Shown here: piece after piece, positions 1 to 9,367 of the stretch
How the letters are laid out: the number at the start of each line of letters is the position of its first letter
How positions within the stretch are numbered: position 1 is the first letter of the stretch
Assembly (NCBI GenBank): GCA_949743265.1
Contig: CATJSX010000152.1
Coordinates: forward strand, 40,550 to 104,549
Length of the DNA: 64,000 nt
Origin: an uncultured Peptococcaceae bacterium
GTDB taxonomy: Bacteria; Bacillota; Peptococcia; Peptococcales; Peptococcaceae
Direction: 5' to 3'
The notes under the pieces: generated by a model
Seen by the model: the letters and a program-made list of their open reading frames with translations, nothing else
The model's database searches: none
What the model was told of the DNA's origin: nothing
Made by a program: the position numbers and the translations under genes

Positions 1-184
1 ATTCACAGTCTAAATGAAAGCCGCCAGCCACTAAAGACATGATTTTATCATTATCACAAAGTACAATAAGTCCGCCAGTTTTAGCTTTTAATACGTTATC
101 CAACCCTTCCCGCAAAGCAGTCCCCGGAGCGGTTATTTTTAAAATATCCAACAGCTCGCGGCTGTTATCCAGATCCATATCCAT
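1..184 (-). CDS. disA: DNA integrity scanning diadenylate cyclase DisA, N-terminal part
   Basis: The first 61 codons of DisA are here and the rest runs off the left edge. The translation opens [16 protein letters not shown] and continues through [13 protein letters not shown] and [11 protein letters not shown], the conserved start of the DAC domain. DisA makes c-di-AMP from two ATP and scans DNA for branched structures. The start ATG lies 3 bases past the radA stop, and its GGAGGG ribosome binding site is inside the last radA codons, so the two are translationally coupled. A radA-disA pair is the usual arrangement in Bacillota. Confidence 0.93.
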   Translation of the reverse strand, partial: MDMDLDNSRELLDILKITAPGTALREGLDNVLKAKTGGLIVLCDNDKIMSLVAGGFHLDCE

Positions 185-187
185 GAT

Positions 188-1546
188 TTATCCCTCCAAT
201 ATGAAAGAAAGCGCTTCCGAAATGTTTTTTGCTGTAATAATTTCGATAGCCAGCTGGTGATTTTTAGGCAAATTGCCCGCTGGTACGATTGCTTTGGCAA
301 AGCCCATTTTTTCCGCTTCACTCAAACGCCTTTGCAAATGGTTAACTTGCCTTAATTCACCCGTCAAACCGATTTCACCCAAAACCACCACATCTCGATA
401 AACCGCTCGCTCGCGAAAACTTGAAGCAATGGCAGCGGCAATTGCCAAATCAATTGCTGGTTCATCTACCCGCAATCCGCCAACAATATTCACATAAGCA
501 TCTTGATTAGAAAGCTGCAAACCTAAACGTTTTTCCAATACCGCCATCAACATGGTGACGCGATTAAAATCACAACCTGTTGTCATACGTCGAGGCTGAC
601 CAAAAAAGCTAGGAGTTACTAACGCCTGCACCTCAATTAAAAGCGGTCGCGAACCTTCCATGCAAGGAACCACAATGGTGCCGGCCGTATCCAACGGTCG
701 TTCAGACAAAAATGCTTCAGACGGATTTTTAACTTCTTCCAATCCTTTTTCTGCCATTTCAAAAATACCAATTTCATTCGTCGAACCGAAACGATTTTTT
801 AAAGAACGTAGCACACGATGCTGATAATGACGTTCTCCTTCAAAAAACAATACAGCGTCGACCATATGCTCCAAAACTCTAGGACCAGCGACAGCGCCGT
901 CCTTTGTCACATGACCAACCAAAATAGTAGCGATTCCCCAACCTTTCGCCCATTGCATAACTTTATTAGTGCATTCCCGAAGTTGGCTGACGCTGCCCGG
1001 TGCGCTAGTTATTTCTGGAAGATAAACGGTTTGGATAGAGTCCAAAATGATCAATTTAGGTTGATAACGTTTGATTTCGTTGGTAATAACATTCATATCA
1101 TTTTCACAAAGCAGCAATAATTCGCTTTTATCAATGCCAAGTCTTTCGGCGCGCATTTTAATTTGTCCAACAGATTCCTCGCCCGAAATATACATAATAG
1201 TCTGGGATAATTTTACCGTTGCTACTAACTGCAACGTCAACGTTGACTTACCAATACCCGGATCCCCTGCTAAAAGCACCAATTCACCATGAACTAAGCC
1301 GCCACCCAACACACGATTCAATTCAGCAATACCCGTATCAATACGATTATCTTCAGAAAAATCTATCTCTGTTAACTTTTTCGCCGGCACACTGGGTAAA
1401 TGCGCCGCTTTAGTATTTTTCGCCTTTTGTGGCGCTAATTCCTCTGCAAATGTATTCCAATTTCCACAATTTGGGCATTTTCCTAACCATTTAGCCGATT
1501 CGTAGCCGCATTCTTGACAGAAAAAATAAGTTTTTTCTTTTGCCAT
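188..1546 (-). CDS. radA: DNA repair protein RadA
   Basis: This 452-residue protein is full length for RadA/Sms, a RecA-like ATPase that promotes branch migration during recombinational repair. Visible in order are an N-terminal C4 zinc finger (CQECG and CPNCG, residues about 10-28), a Walker A GDPGIGKS near residue 94, the RadA-specific KNRFG motif near residue 250, and a C-terminal Lon-protease-like domain. The ATG start has no in-frame competitor. It heads a radA-disA operon with a promoter just upstream. Family assignment is secure. Confidence 0.97.
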   Translation of the reverse strand: MAKEKTYFFCQECGYESAKWLGKCPNCGNWNTFAEELAPQKAKNTKAAHLPSVPAKKLTEIDFSEDNRIDTGIAELNRVLGGGLVHGELVLLAGDPGIGKSTLTLQLVATVKLSQTIMYISGEESVGQIKMRAERLGIDKSELLLLCENDMNVITNEIKRYQPKLIILDSIQTVYLPEITSAPGSVSQLRECTNKVMQWAKGWGIATILVGHVTKDGAVAGPRVLEHMVDAVLFFEGERHYQHRVLRSLKNRFGSTNEIGIFEMAEKGLEEVKNPSEAFLSERPLDTAGTIVVPCMEGSRPLLIEVQALVTPSFFGQPRRMTTGCDFNRVTMLMAVLEKRLGLQLSNQDAYVNIVGGLRVDEPAIDLAIAAAIASSFRERAVYRDVVVLGEIGLTGELRQVNHLQRRLSEAEKMGFAKAIVPAGNLPKNHQLAIEIITAKNISEALSFILEG

Positions 1547-1578
1547 GACTCTATCCCCCGCTGTTTCCTGATAAATCT

Positions 1579-1607
1579 ATTATAACCATAATTTGCCGTA
1601 TACACAA
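1579..1607 (-). promoter_or_regulatory. Probable sigma-A promoter of radA-disA
   Basis: On the minus strand a -35 TTGTGT (1602-1607) is followed after 17 bases by a perfect -10 TATAAT (1579-1584), about 30 bases before the radA start. The rest of the 321-bp gap to the sod gene is AT-rich. It holds a TATAAT at 1746-1751 on the plus strand that could serve sod, although no good -35 partner is visible. Confidence 0.6.
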
Positions 1608-1867
1608 ATAATATTCCTTATTTTGTTCGAATTATGAGATAAAAATGTATTATGATTTTCTGCAAGAATAACATTATAAGACCCTATGATCCTACTTATC
1701 CATAAACAAAAATTTCATTAACATTTTTCACTGATGTAACATATCTATAATAACAAGCAATAATCCAATTTTTTTGATTCTGTTAATGAAAATAGGAGTG
1801 CCAATTTTAAAAAGCAAAATCTATTGAGTTTGACAGAACTATTTTTTCCCTAGAAAGGTGGACTATC

Positions 1868-2500
1868 ATGAACAACCATTATCCTTTTGAATTAGAGCCT
1901 TTGCCCTATGCGTATGATGCGCTGGAACCTCATTTGAGCAGTGAAATTGTTCAAATTCATTACGAAAATCACCATCAAAATTACGTCAACAGTCTTAATC
2001 AAGCTCTTAGTCGCTATCCTCATTATCAAAATTGGTATTTAGAAAAGTTAGTAGCACATTATAACGCTCTTCCCGTACAAATACGCACCGCTGTGCAAAA
2101 TAACGCTGGTGGCGTTTATAATCATAATTTGTATTGGAGCAGTATGTGTCCTTGCAGCAATTATTTTCCTATTGGCACGCTCAAAAAAGCTATTGACCGT
2201 TATTATGGTTCTTTTGCTTTTTTTCAGAAACAATTCAAATCCAATGCCATGGATGTTTTTGGTTCGGGCTGGGTTTGGCTAGTAGCTGATACCAGTGCTA
2301 ATTTGGATATCGTTGTCACTGCCAATCAAGATTCGCCTCTTTCCTCACGTCTAACGCCGATTATCAATCTTGATATGTGGGAACACAGCTATTATTTACA
2401 GTATCACTCCACGCGTAGCGAATATATTGACAATTGGTGGCATTTGGTTGACTGGACGTATGCTGAAGAACGGTATCAAAGCGCTAGAGTATTAAAGTAA
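1868..2500 (+). CDS. sodA: Superoxide dismutase, Mn/Fe family
   Basis: This 210-residue protein matches the Fe/Mn superoxide dismutase family over its whole length and would convert superoxide to peroxide and oxygen in the cytoplasm. The four metal ligands can be placed: His in IHYENHH (near residue 28), His in YNHNLYW (near 88), and Asp and His in LDMWEHSYY (near 171). The outer-sphere Gln sits in TANQDSPL, as in Mn enzymes, rather than at the Fe-type position, so Mn or cambialistic use is likely; this is inference. The usual GGH before the second ligand is GGV here, which is not a ligand change. It is monocistronic, with an AAAGG ribosome binding site. Confidence 0.93.
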   Translation: MNNHYPFELEPLPYAYDALEPHLSSEIVQIHYENHHQNYVNSLNQALSRYPHYQNWYLEKLVAHYNALPVQIRTAVQNNAGGVYNHNLYWSSMCPCSNYFPIGTLKKAIDRYYGSFAFFQKQFKSNAMDVFGSGWVWLVADTSANLDIVVTANQDSPLSSRLTPIINLDMWEHSYYLQYHSTRSEYIDNWWHLVDWTYAEERYQSARVLK

Positions 2501-2596
2501 CTAACCTTGTTTTTTAATACTAGACGGTAATAGCCAAGAAAAAATTGTAGCATAACACTTTATTAAGTTTTACAGAAACTATCAATGGCTGAAACC

Positions 2597-2660
2597 AAAA
2601 AGAACCGCGTTGTCACTAAAATGAATTTTAATCATTTTAGCAACAACGTAGTTCTTTTTT
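2597..2660. terminator. Bidirectional intrinsic terminator between sod and the ABC ATPase gene
   Basis: A long, slightly bulged hairpin joins AAAAAGAAC...ACTAAAATGA (2597-2624) to TCATTTTAG...GTTCTTTTTT (2632-2660), with a run of A before it and a run of T after it. It sits between convergent genes and can end transcription from both sides. Confidence 0.85.
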
Positions 2661-2686
2661 ATCGTTCATTTTTATTGAAGAAAAAT

Positions 2687-3454
2687 CTATTTAGCCGAAA
2701 TATAAAATCGACCGTTATGAGCAAAAACATCAACATCCTGACCATAAAAATCTTCCAGATTTTCTTGAATAATTACTTCGGAAAGCGGACCTTGCGAATG
2801 AACACGACCATTTTTCAGCAAAAGAGCTTTATTAAAAATAGGCAAAATTTCTTCAGTATTATGGGTAACAAAAATAATAGTTTTATCTTCTTGAGCTAAT
2901 GAAGTAATCATTTGACAGATTTCTTTTTTAGCAAAAATATCAAGGCCATTTAAGGCTTCATCAAAAATTAAAATCTGCGGATCAGCCATAAGCGCACGAC
3001 CGATTAAAACTTTTTGTCGTTCTCCTTGGGATAAACCGCTGTAGGCACGCTCTTTTAAATGACTGATGCCTAGTTTTTCCAAAATTTTTTTACCTTGTTG
3101 AATATCGTTTTCTTCAACGATATCCCACAAACCAATACTGGCGAATTTACCAGACAAAACAATTTCCAGAGGCGTATCGCTAGGTGGGATATCCTGCTGC
3201 AAAGCATTGCTAATCCAACCAATTTTACGACGTAAATCAGCAATAATCGTCTGCCCAAAAACATGATCCAGTACCACAGCATCTCCTTCAGAAGGAAAAA
3301 TATAGCCATTGAGCATATTTAAAAGCGTCGTTTTACCAGCACCATTCAAACCCAGAACAATCCAATGTTCGCCCTTCTCCACTTGCCAGTCAATATGATC
3401 CAGCAAAGTTTTGCCGCTTCTGAAATAGGACACTTTGTTAAAATTGATAATCAT
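2687..3454 (-). CDS. ABC transporter ATP-binding protein (YlmA-like)
   Basis: This 255-residue single ATPase domain has Walker A GLNGAGKTT (near residue 36), signature LSQGERQKV (near 142), Walker B ILIFDEA and an H-loop FVTHN. The D-loop reads ALNGLD. No permease or binding protein gene is adjacent. Its sequence is closest in style to the stand-alone YlmA/ModF-like ATPases, whose substrate is unknown. It is last in the der-plsY-gpsA-DUF1232 series, 12 bases after the DUF1232 gene, and ends at the bidirectional terminator. ATPase identity is certain; transport role and partner are open. Confidence 0.9.
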   Translation of the reverse strand: MIINFNKVSYFRSGKTLLDHIDWQVEKGEHWIVLGLNGAGKTTLLNMLNGYIFPSEGDAVVLDHVFGQTIIADLRRKIGWISNALQQDIPPSDTPLEIVLSGKFASIGLWDIVEENDIQQGKKILEKLGISHLKERAYSGLSQGERQKVLIGRALMADPQILIFDEALNGLDIFAKKEICQMITSLAQEDKTIIFVTHNTEEILPIFNKALLLKNGRVHSQGPLSEVIIQENLEDFYGQDVDVFAHNGRFYISAK

Positions 3455-3466
3455 GATAGATATCTC

Positions 3467-3748
3467 CTAACTATTCCAGCCATATTCTTTTAAAATATGT
3501 TTGGGCACTCGGTTGACAAACCAATTAAACATAAACATAAACACAGCAAAATCATCAAAACGTCCGACAAAAGGAATATCGAAAATCAAATCATAAGGGA
3601 AAATCAGATAACCTAACGTGATGCTTAAAAAGATAGCTTTGTTACTGAAAGCAATACGCTCATCTTTTAATAATTTGATACCAAAAGGAATGCTTTTCGG
3701 CAAATTCCACAACAGTTTAAAACTTCTTTTGATTGAGATTCTAGCCAT
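3467..3748 (-). CDS. DUF1232 (YkvA-like) small membrane protein
   Basis: This is a 93-residue protein. The segment around LGYLIFPYDLIFDIPFVG and RFDDFAV is the DUF1232 signature, a short membrane-associated domain of unknown function. I start it at the ATG preceded 8 bases earlier by AGGAGGG; a longer reading would overlap gpsA by 26 bases without a ribosome binding site. It lies between gpsA and the ABC ATPase gene, all on the minus strand and closely spaced, so it is probably in their operon. No catalytic residues are evident. Confidence 0.8.
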   Translation of the reverse strand: MARISIKRSFKLLWNLPKSIPFGIKLLKDERIAFSNKAIFLSITLGYLIFPYDLIFDIPFVGRFDDFAVFMFMFNWFVNRVPKHILKEYGWNS

Positions 3749-3764
3749 AGGTGATCCCTCCTGA

Positions 3765-4778
3765 TCAATATAAAAAATCTTCTTTTTCACTTTTTTTGCT
3801 GCGTCCCATTAAATTGCCAACAATGTCGTGAACATCAGCATTTTCAAAAAGTACGCCATACATCTGCTCTGCGATGGGTAAAGAAACGTTAAGACTGCGC
3901 GCTAACTCAACGGCAGCTTTAGTCGTTGTGACGCCTTCCACCACCATACCCATATCCTTTAAAATATCGTCTAATTTTTTACCCTGTCCTAAAGCAATGC
4001 CGGCACGACGATTACGACTATGCATACTAGTACAAGTAACGACCAAATCACCGATACCAGTAAGACCAGAAAACGTATCATGCTGAGCGCCTAATTTAAC
4101 ACCCAAACGAGAAATCTCACGCATACCCCGCGTCAAAAGCCCAGCCTGTGCATTATCGCCAAAACCTAACCCCAGCGCAATACCTGTCGCCAGCGCGATG
4201 ACATTTTTTAAAGCGCCGCCAATTTCTACGCCGATTAAATCATCATCGGTATACACACGAAATACTGGCGACATGAATAAATCCTGTACTTTGGCTGCCG
4301 CTTCGTGGTTTAAGCTAGAAGCAACAATTACCGTTGGCAATCCTCTGCCAACTTCTTCAGCGTGGCTGGGACCATAAAGCGCTACAAATTCATGAGGTTT
4401 GCCAGACAACACTTCTGCTACTACTTGACTTAAACGCAAATGCGTATTTTCTTCCAATCCTTTAGCCGTATTGATCAAAATAGCGTTTGTTTTTAAATAA
4501 GGTTTAATCTGTTGGGCAATTTCACGTATACTTTGCGAAGGAACAGATAAAACAACATAATCGGCATTTTCGACGGCTTCTGATAAATCGGTAACGATAT
4601 GAATCGTATCAGCCAAAATAACTTCTGGTAAATATTTATTGTTTTGATGACTGTTCTTCATTACTTGAGCCTGTTCTTCATTACGACACCAAAGCGTTGG
4701 AGACTTGTCATTATTGGCTAAACAGACTGACAACGCTGTTCCCCAACTACCAGCGCCTAAAATAGCTACTTTCTCCAT
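3765..4778 (-). CDS. gpsA: Glycerol-3-phosphate dehydrogenase [NAD(P)+]
   Basis: This 337-residue enzyme reduces dihydroxyacetone phosphate to sn-glycerol-3-phosphate, the backbone for phospholipids. The N-terminal Rossmann motif GAGSWGTA, the GPSHAEEV segment, the catalytic Lys in ALKNVIALATG and the C-terminal EGVTTTKAA are all present. The ATG preceded by GAGGGAAATATA is chosen; an upstream in-frame Met would lie inside plsY. It follows plsY by 10 bases. PlsY uses the GpsA product, so the pair feeds lysophosphatidate synthesis. Confidence 0.96.
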   Translation of the reverse strand: MEKVAILGAGSWGTALSVCLANNDKSPTLWCRNEEQAQVMKNSHQNNKYLPEVILADTIHIVTDLSEAVENADYVVLSVPSQSIREIAQQIKPYLKTNAILINTAKGLEENTHLRLSQVVAEVLSGKPHEFVALYGPSHAEEVGRGLPTVIVASSLNHEAAAKVQDLFMSPVFRVYTDDDLIGVEIGGALKNVIALATGIALGLGFGDNAQAGLLTRGMREISRLGVKLGAQHDTFSGLTGIGDLVVTCTSMHSRNRRAGIALGQGKKLDDILKDMGMVVEGVTTTKAAVELARSLNVSLPIAEQMYGVLFENADVHDIVGNLMGRSKKSEKEDFLY

Positions 4779-4788
4779 TATATTTCCC

Positions 4789-5382
4789 TCAGCTTTCTTT
4801 AGTTTTTCCAATTTTATTTTCTGTTCCGTTTAGCAAACGCTTAATATTGCTTCGATGACGATAAACGACATACAAACAAGCTATCGTAATACCTGAAACA
4901 TACAAAAACGGTTTATGGAACAAATACAAAAGCACTGGCACTAATACAGCAGCGGTAATTGTACCTAAAGACATGTACTTTGTTGTCAACGTAATAATCG
5001 CCACGATAATCAAGCAAATCAACAAAGTCAAAGGCGACATAAACCCAATAATTCCTGCCCCAGTAGCAATGCCTTTGCCGCCTTTAAAGCCGATAAAACA
5101 ACTAGCTGTATGACCAAGCAGCGCCATTACACCGCCCCATAAAGCGCCGGCTTCACCTAAAAAATAAAATCCCAGCCATGTCGCCCAATAACCTTTGGCA
5201 AAATCTCCAGCCAGCACAATAGCTGCTGGAGCAATTCCCAACACTCGCCATACATTAGTAAAACCAATATTGCCACTGCCGTGTTGACGAATGTCAGTCT
5301 TGTACAATTTGCCCATCAAAACGCCGAATGGAATCGCTCCCAATAAATAACCGATGACGGTGATAATAATCCAGTTTATCAT
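4789..5382 (-). CDS. plsY: Acyl-phosphate:glycerol-3-phosphate acyltransferase PlsY
   Basis: This is a 197-residue polytopic membrane enzyme with about five hydrophobic segments. The PlsY motifs are visible: GSGNIGFTNVWRVLG near residue 36, GFKGGKGIATG near residue 98, and a C-terminal YRHRSNIKRLLNGTE. It transfers an acyl group from acyl-phosphate to glycerol-3-phosphate. Its ATG overlaps the der stop by 4 bases (ATGA), and gpsA follows, giving the common der-plsY-gpsA order. Confidence 0.96.
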   Translation of the reverse strand: MINWIIITVIGYLLGAIPFGVLMGKLYKTDIRQHGSGNIGFTNVWRVLGIAPAAIVLAGDFAKGYWATWLGFYFLGEAGALWGGVMALLGHTASCFIGFKGGKGIATGAGIIGFMSPLTLLICLIIVAIITLTTKYMSLGTITAAVLVPVLLYLFHKPFLYVSGITIACLYVVYRHRSNIKRLLNGTENKIGKTKES

Positions 5383-6698
5383 GTTTCCTCACTGCGTTTC
5401 TTGACGATAAATTTTATGCTGGTGCCCGTAAAGCCAAAACTCTCTCGAATCTTATTTTCTAAATACCGCTCATAGGAAAAGTGCATAATTTCCGGCTCGT
5501 TGACAAACAGCACAAACGTTGGCGGCTTAACGTCGATTTGAGTAACGTAAAGAATTTTTAAGCGGCGACCTTTATCAGTTGGCGGTGGATTGAGAATAAC
5601 CGCATCACGAATGATTTCGTTGAGTACACTGGTTGAAATACGCAAAACTTGCTGTTCGGCAACAAAATTGACGACTTCCAGAATTTTATTGACCCGTTGT
5701 TTGGTTTCTGCCGATACAAAAATCATTGGCGCATATTGCAAAAATAACAATTCGCTGCGAATGGTTTTTTCGAATGTATGATATGTTTTATCATCTTTTT
5801 CAATAAGATCCCACTTATTGACAACGACAATAATCCCTTTTCCTTGCTCATGAGCATAACCAATCACTTTTTTATCCTGTTCAATCAGTCCTTCTTCAGC
5901 ATTAAGCACCGCTAAAACTACATCTGCCCGATCAATGGAACGTAACGAACGAATAACACTGTAGCGCTCAGTAGTATCCAAAACTTTACTTTTGCGACGC
6001 ATGCCAGCAGTATCGATGATAATATATTCTTGTCCGTCCCGCTCAAAAGCAGTATCAATAGCATCTCTCGTTGTCCCAGGAATATTGCTAACAATAGAGC
6101 GTTCTTTACCCAGAATCGCATTGGTTAGCGATGATTTACCTACATTAGGTCGTCCCACTACTGCAATTTTAATCACATCACTTTCTTGATCTTCTTCAAC
6201 TTCCGCCGGCAATTTTTCCACTACTGCGTCCAATAAATCGCCAGTATTCATACCATGACTAGCAGAAATGGGAAATGGTTCTCCCAACCCCAATTGGTAA
6301 AAATCGTAAACATTGTCCATACGCTCATAATTTTCGATTTTATTGACCACTAAAATCACTTCTTTTTTAGTACGGCGCAACATCTGCGCTACTTCTACAT
6401 CGTCGGCCGTTACGCCTGCCTTACCGTCAGTCATAAAAAGAATCAAATCAGCTTCGTCAATGGCGACATCCGCTTGTTTTTTCACTAAATTGAGCATCGA
6501 ATCCTGTGAATTGATTTCGATTCCGCCAGTATCAATTACTGTAAATGTTTTGTTGTTCCACTGACCATCGCGGTATAAACGATCGCGAGTTATTCCCGGC
6601 GTGTCTTCAACAATAGCTGAGCGAGTGTTTGTTAATCGATTAAACAACGTCGACTTGCCCACGTTCGGTCGACCTACAATAGCAACAATAGGTTTCAT
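5379..6698 (-). CDS. der: Ribosome biogenesis GTPase Der (EngA)
   Basis: This 439-residue protein carries two tandem GTPase domains, each with GRPNVGKS (near residues 8 and 182), the matching DTGG/DTAG G3 motifs and NKIE/NKWD G4 motifs, and then a C-terminal KH-like domain. That architecture is unique to Der, which is needed for 50S subunit maturation. It heads the minus-strand operon. A GGAAGG-type ribosome binding site precedes the ATG. Confidence 0.97.
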   Translation of the reverse strand: MKPIVAIVGRPNVGKSTLFNRLTNTRSAIVEDTPGITRDRLYRDGQWNNKTFTVIDTGGIEINSQDSMLNLVKKQADVAIDEADLILFMTDGKAGVTADDVEVAQMLRRTKKEVILVVNKIENYERMDNVYDFYQLGLGEPFPISASHGMNTGDLLDAVVEKLPAEVEEDQESDVIKIAVVGRPNVGKSSLTNAILGKERSIVSNIPGTTRDAIDTAFERDGQEYIIIDTAGMRRKSKVLDTTERYSVIRSLRSIDRADVVLAVLNAEEGLIEQDKKVIGYAHEQGKGIIVVVNKWDLIEKDDKTYHTFEKTIRSELLFLQYAPMIFVSAETKQRVNKILEVVNFVAEQQVLRISTSVLNEIIRDAVILNPPPTDKGRRLKILYVTQIDVKPPTFVLFVNEPEIMHFSYERYLENKIRESFGFTGTSIKFIVKKRSEET

Positions 6699-6754
6699 GT
6701 GATAAATCTTCCTTCCTAATGAACGTTTTTATATCATCGCGTCCATTAACCCAC

Positions 6755-6783
6755 ATTATACCATACCTATCAGCAAAATAAAA
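6755..6783 (-). promoter_or_regulatory. Probable extended -10 promoter of the der operon
   Basis: On the minus strand TGG-TATAAT forms an extended -10 (hexamer at 6755-6760), about 57 bases before the der start. The -35 region, TTTTAT at 17-bp spacing, is weak, as is usual with extended -10 promoters. Confidence 0.5.
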
Positions 6784-7078
6784 TAGTAGTACAGAATATT
6801 TCAGCGCTATCATATCAATCATCAATGAAAAACGAAAACATCATCAAAAGAATTTTTTATTTTCTTCTAGAAAATACTGTGCGACTATCCCAAAACTTTT
6901 CGCGTTTGTTAATATTTTTTGGTGCAGCAATTTGGCGATAAAATTAGAAATCGCTACTAATCTTCCATTTTTAACACCCACAATTGGTGAATGATTAAAA
7001 ATCATAAAGGTATCCAAAAAATTTGTAGCAAAATTTTTTCAACAGTTTTATTCTGATTTTTTTATCATAAAAATCTTG

Positions 7079-7112
7079 TATAATAAAGACAGAAACACTT
7101 CAACCGGTTGAA
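7079..7112 (+). promoter_or_regulatory. -10 element and perfect 14-bp palindromic operator
   Basis: A consensus -10 TATAAT (7079-7084) with a poor -35 is followed by the perfect palindrome TTCAACCGGTTGAA (7099-7112), which would lie about 10 bases into the transcript of the phosphodiesterase gene. A palindrome with a central CG resembles sites of LacI-family repressors. The rest of the gap back to der (6784-7078) is AT-rich and I see no gene in it. Confidence 0.55.
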
Positions 7113-7160
7113 AACAATATTTCTGATTACTATCGTTATCAATATTCAGGAGGAGATATG

Positions 7161-9182
7161 ATGCAAAACAAAGTTTTAGTTCTAGGCGTCGACGGTTTGG
7201 ATCCGCGCCTAACAAAGAAATTTATGGATAAAGGCGTAATGCCTAATTTTACAGAATTCAAAAAACGAGGTTCCGCTAGAGCAGATCTAGTTATGCTAGG
7301 CGCTATGCCGACTATCACGCCGCCCATGTGGACAACATTAGCTACCGGCGCTTACGCTGGTACACATGGTATTACCGATTTCTGGAATCCTCATCCAACT
7401 AAATTAGATACATTAGTTTATTCTTTCGATTCTACCAACTGCAAAGCCGAACCATTATGGAATGTCTTTGCTGAAGAAGGACATAAGACTTTAGTTTTCC
7501 ATTGGCCTGGGTCTTCTTGGCCGCCAACTTCCGATAGCCCGAACCTTCATGTTATTGACGGCACCCAACCTTCCAATATCAATATTGCTGTTGGAACAGC
7601 AGAATGGGGACAATGGATTGAAGCTTCAACAACTATTACTGATGCTCATGTCGCTGAAATAGAAACCGATGATTCTGGAGCAGGCTGTGTTATTTCTGAT
7701 TTAGAAGTCAACGAAGAGTTAGATGGTAGTCAAAACGGGTTGGATATGTCATTAAAACAAAAAGTATTGACTAACATGATTATGAATGAAAACGAAGGCG
7801 AAGGTGCTGGTGCTGCCAAACCAATATTCTCTGAAGTTAAAACAACGCTGCCTATTAAGGAAGCGGCTGGCTGGGTTAATGCACCTGCTGGCGCTAAAGA
7901 ATTTTCTATTCCTATCAGCAATGGCGCTGAACGTCGTCCGGTTTTAGTCATTCCTAACGCACAAGGTGTTTACGATAAAGTAGCGATTTACAAATCCAAA
8001 AAGAGTGAAGAACCACTTGTCGTTCTTGATACACCGCGTCAAGTTGTAAACGATATTATTGATACAGTATCAAAACACGGCAAAAAAGTTGACGTTGTAC
8101 GTCAAGCCATTTTAATTGAATTGGCCGCTGATGGTTCTAATGTAGAATTGTGGTTAGGTAATGCAATGGAAATTGACAATGATATGTTATTCCATCCGAA
8201 ATCCTTACTCACACAAATTAGAGAAAATGTTGGCGAACTTCGCAGCGTGTCTATGATGATTGGCGATTCAGCAAAATGTGCTAATGAAGTTTTTGCACCG
8301 CTTTGGGAAGCTTATTCCGAATGGCAAGGCAACAGCATCAATTATTTGATTGAAAACAATGGTTATGAAGCTGTTTTCTCTCATTTGCACAATGTTGATA
8401 TTGCTGGTCATACTTTTTGGGAAGTAGCAAAATATCGTCCCCATAAAGAATTTTATGATGAAAAACTTTTCCAAGATGTTATGGAACGTTTCTATATTGA
8501 CACTGATCGTTACTTAGGACGCTTTATGCATTTATTGGATAAAGGCTGGGATATTATTATTACTTCTGACCATGGTTTAGTCTGTGCAGAAGAAGCGGAA
8601 CCTATTGTGGCTATTGGCGACCCATTTGGTGTCAATATCAAAGTCATGCAAGAACTGGGTTATACCGTTATGAAGAAAGATGCTGATGGCAACGACTTAC
8701 GCGAAATCGATTGGAGCAAAACCAAAGCAGTCGCTCAGCGAGGCATTTATATTTATATCAATCTGAAAGGACGCAACCCAGAAGGTATTGTTGACCCAGC
8801 TGATCAATATGAATTGGAACGCCAGATTATTGATGATCTTTACAATTATCGTTGGAATGGCAAACGTATCGTCGCTTTAGCAATTCGTCGTAAAGAAGCT
8901 GCACATTTTGGCTTAGACGGCGAAAACTGCGGTGATATTATTTATTTCAATGAAGAAGGTTTTAACCGTATTCACGGCGATTCTATTTCTACTTATTTTG
9001 GTTATACGGATACTTCCGTTTCGCCGATTTTTATGGCCGCCGGTCCCAATGTAAAAAAAGATTATGTTACTGATCGTATTATTCGCGAAGTCGACGTTGC
9101 GCCAACGGTAGCTGTTTTAGGTGGTGTTCGTATGCCTGCTCAATGCGAAGGCGCACCAGTTTATCAAATTTTGGAAAAATGA
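7161..9182 (+). CDS. Alkaline-phosphatase-superfamily phosphodiesterase
   Basis: This 673-residue protein has the two-metal site of the type I phosphodiesterase/nucleotide pyrophosphatase branch. Asp is in GVDGLDP (residue 11), the nucleophile Thr in TPPMWTTLATG (residue 53), then Asp and His in NVDIAGHTFW, Asp and His in ITSDHGL, and a late His in IHGDS. No signal peptide is seen, so it should be cytoplasmic. Two adjacent ATGs occur; the second lies 7 bases from AGGAGG and is preferred. A DASS anion permease follows, separated by a terminator. A shared organic phosphate or sulfate substrate is possible, but this is inference and the true substrate is unknown. Confidence 0.85.
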   Translation: MQNKVLVLGVDGLDPRLTKKFMDKGVMPNFTEFKKRGSARADLVMLGAMPTITPPMWTTLATGAYAGTHGITDFWNPHPTKLDTLVYSFDSTNCKAEPLWNVFAEEGHKTLVFHWPGSSWPPTSDSPNLHVIDGTQPSNINIAVGTAEWGQWIEASTTITDAHVAEIETDDSGAGCVISDLEVNEELDGSQNGLDMSLKQKVLTNMIMNENEGEGAGAAKPIFSEVKTTLPIKEAAGWVNAPAGAKEFSIPISNGAERRPVLVIPNAQGVYDKVAIYKSKKSEEPLVVLDTPRQVVNDIIDTVSKHGKKVDVVRQAILIELAADGSNVELWLGNAMEIDNDMLFHPKSLLTQIRENVGELRSVSMMIGDSAKCANEVFAPLWEAYSEWQGNSINYLIENNGYEAVFSHLHNVDIAGHTFWEVAKYRPHKEFYDEKLFQDVMERFYIDTDRYLGRFMHLLDKGWDIIITSDHGLVCAEEAEPIVAIGDPFGVNIKVMQELGYTVMKKDADGNDLREIDWSKTKAVAQRGIYIYINLKGRNPEGIVDPADQYELERQIIDDLYNYRWNGKRIVALAIRRKEAAHFGLDGENCGDIIYFNEEGFNRIHGDSISTYFGYTDTSVSPIFMAAGPNVKKDYVTDRIIREVDVAPTVAVLGGVRMPAQCEGAPVYQILEK

Positions 9183-9262
9183 GCTATAGATAACATGATC
9201 ATCAGATAAAAATACTTTGTATTCTTATCTAACAATTTATAGTTTGATAGATTGTTAATTTT

Positions 9263-9307
9263 GAGCTGAGAAACGACGAAGTTTCGCCGTTTCTCAGCTC
9301 CTTTTTT
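9263..9307 (+). terminator. Strong intrinsic terminator after the phosphodiesterase gene
   Basis: GAGCTGAGAAACG pairs with CGTTTCTCAGCTC around a short inner stem, and CTTTTTT follows. It lies between the phosphodiesterase and the DASS permease, so the permease probably also has its own promoter. A near-perfect dyad, TATAGTTTA-T-TAGACTATA, sits at about 9321-9341 just downstream. Confidence 0.9.
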
Positions 9308-9367
9308 GCTGTCTAAAAAACTATAGTTTATTAGACTATACAAAATTGCATTTTTAGGAGGGATATT

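Noticed and set aside
2585..2899. Plus-strand open frames opposite the ABC ATPase and other genes
   Set aside because: They lack ribosome binding sites and lie opposite strong conserved genes, so they are shadows.
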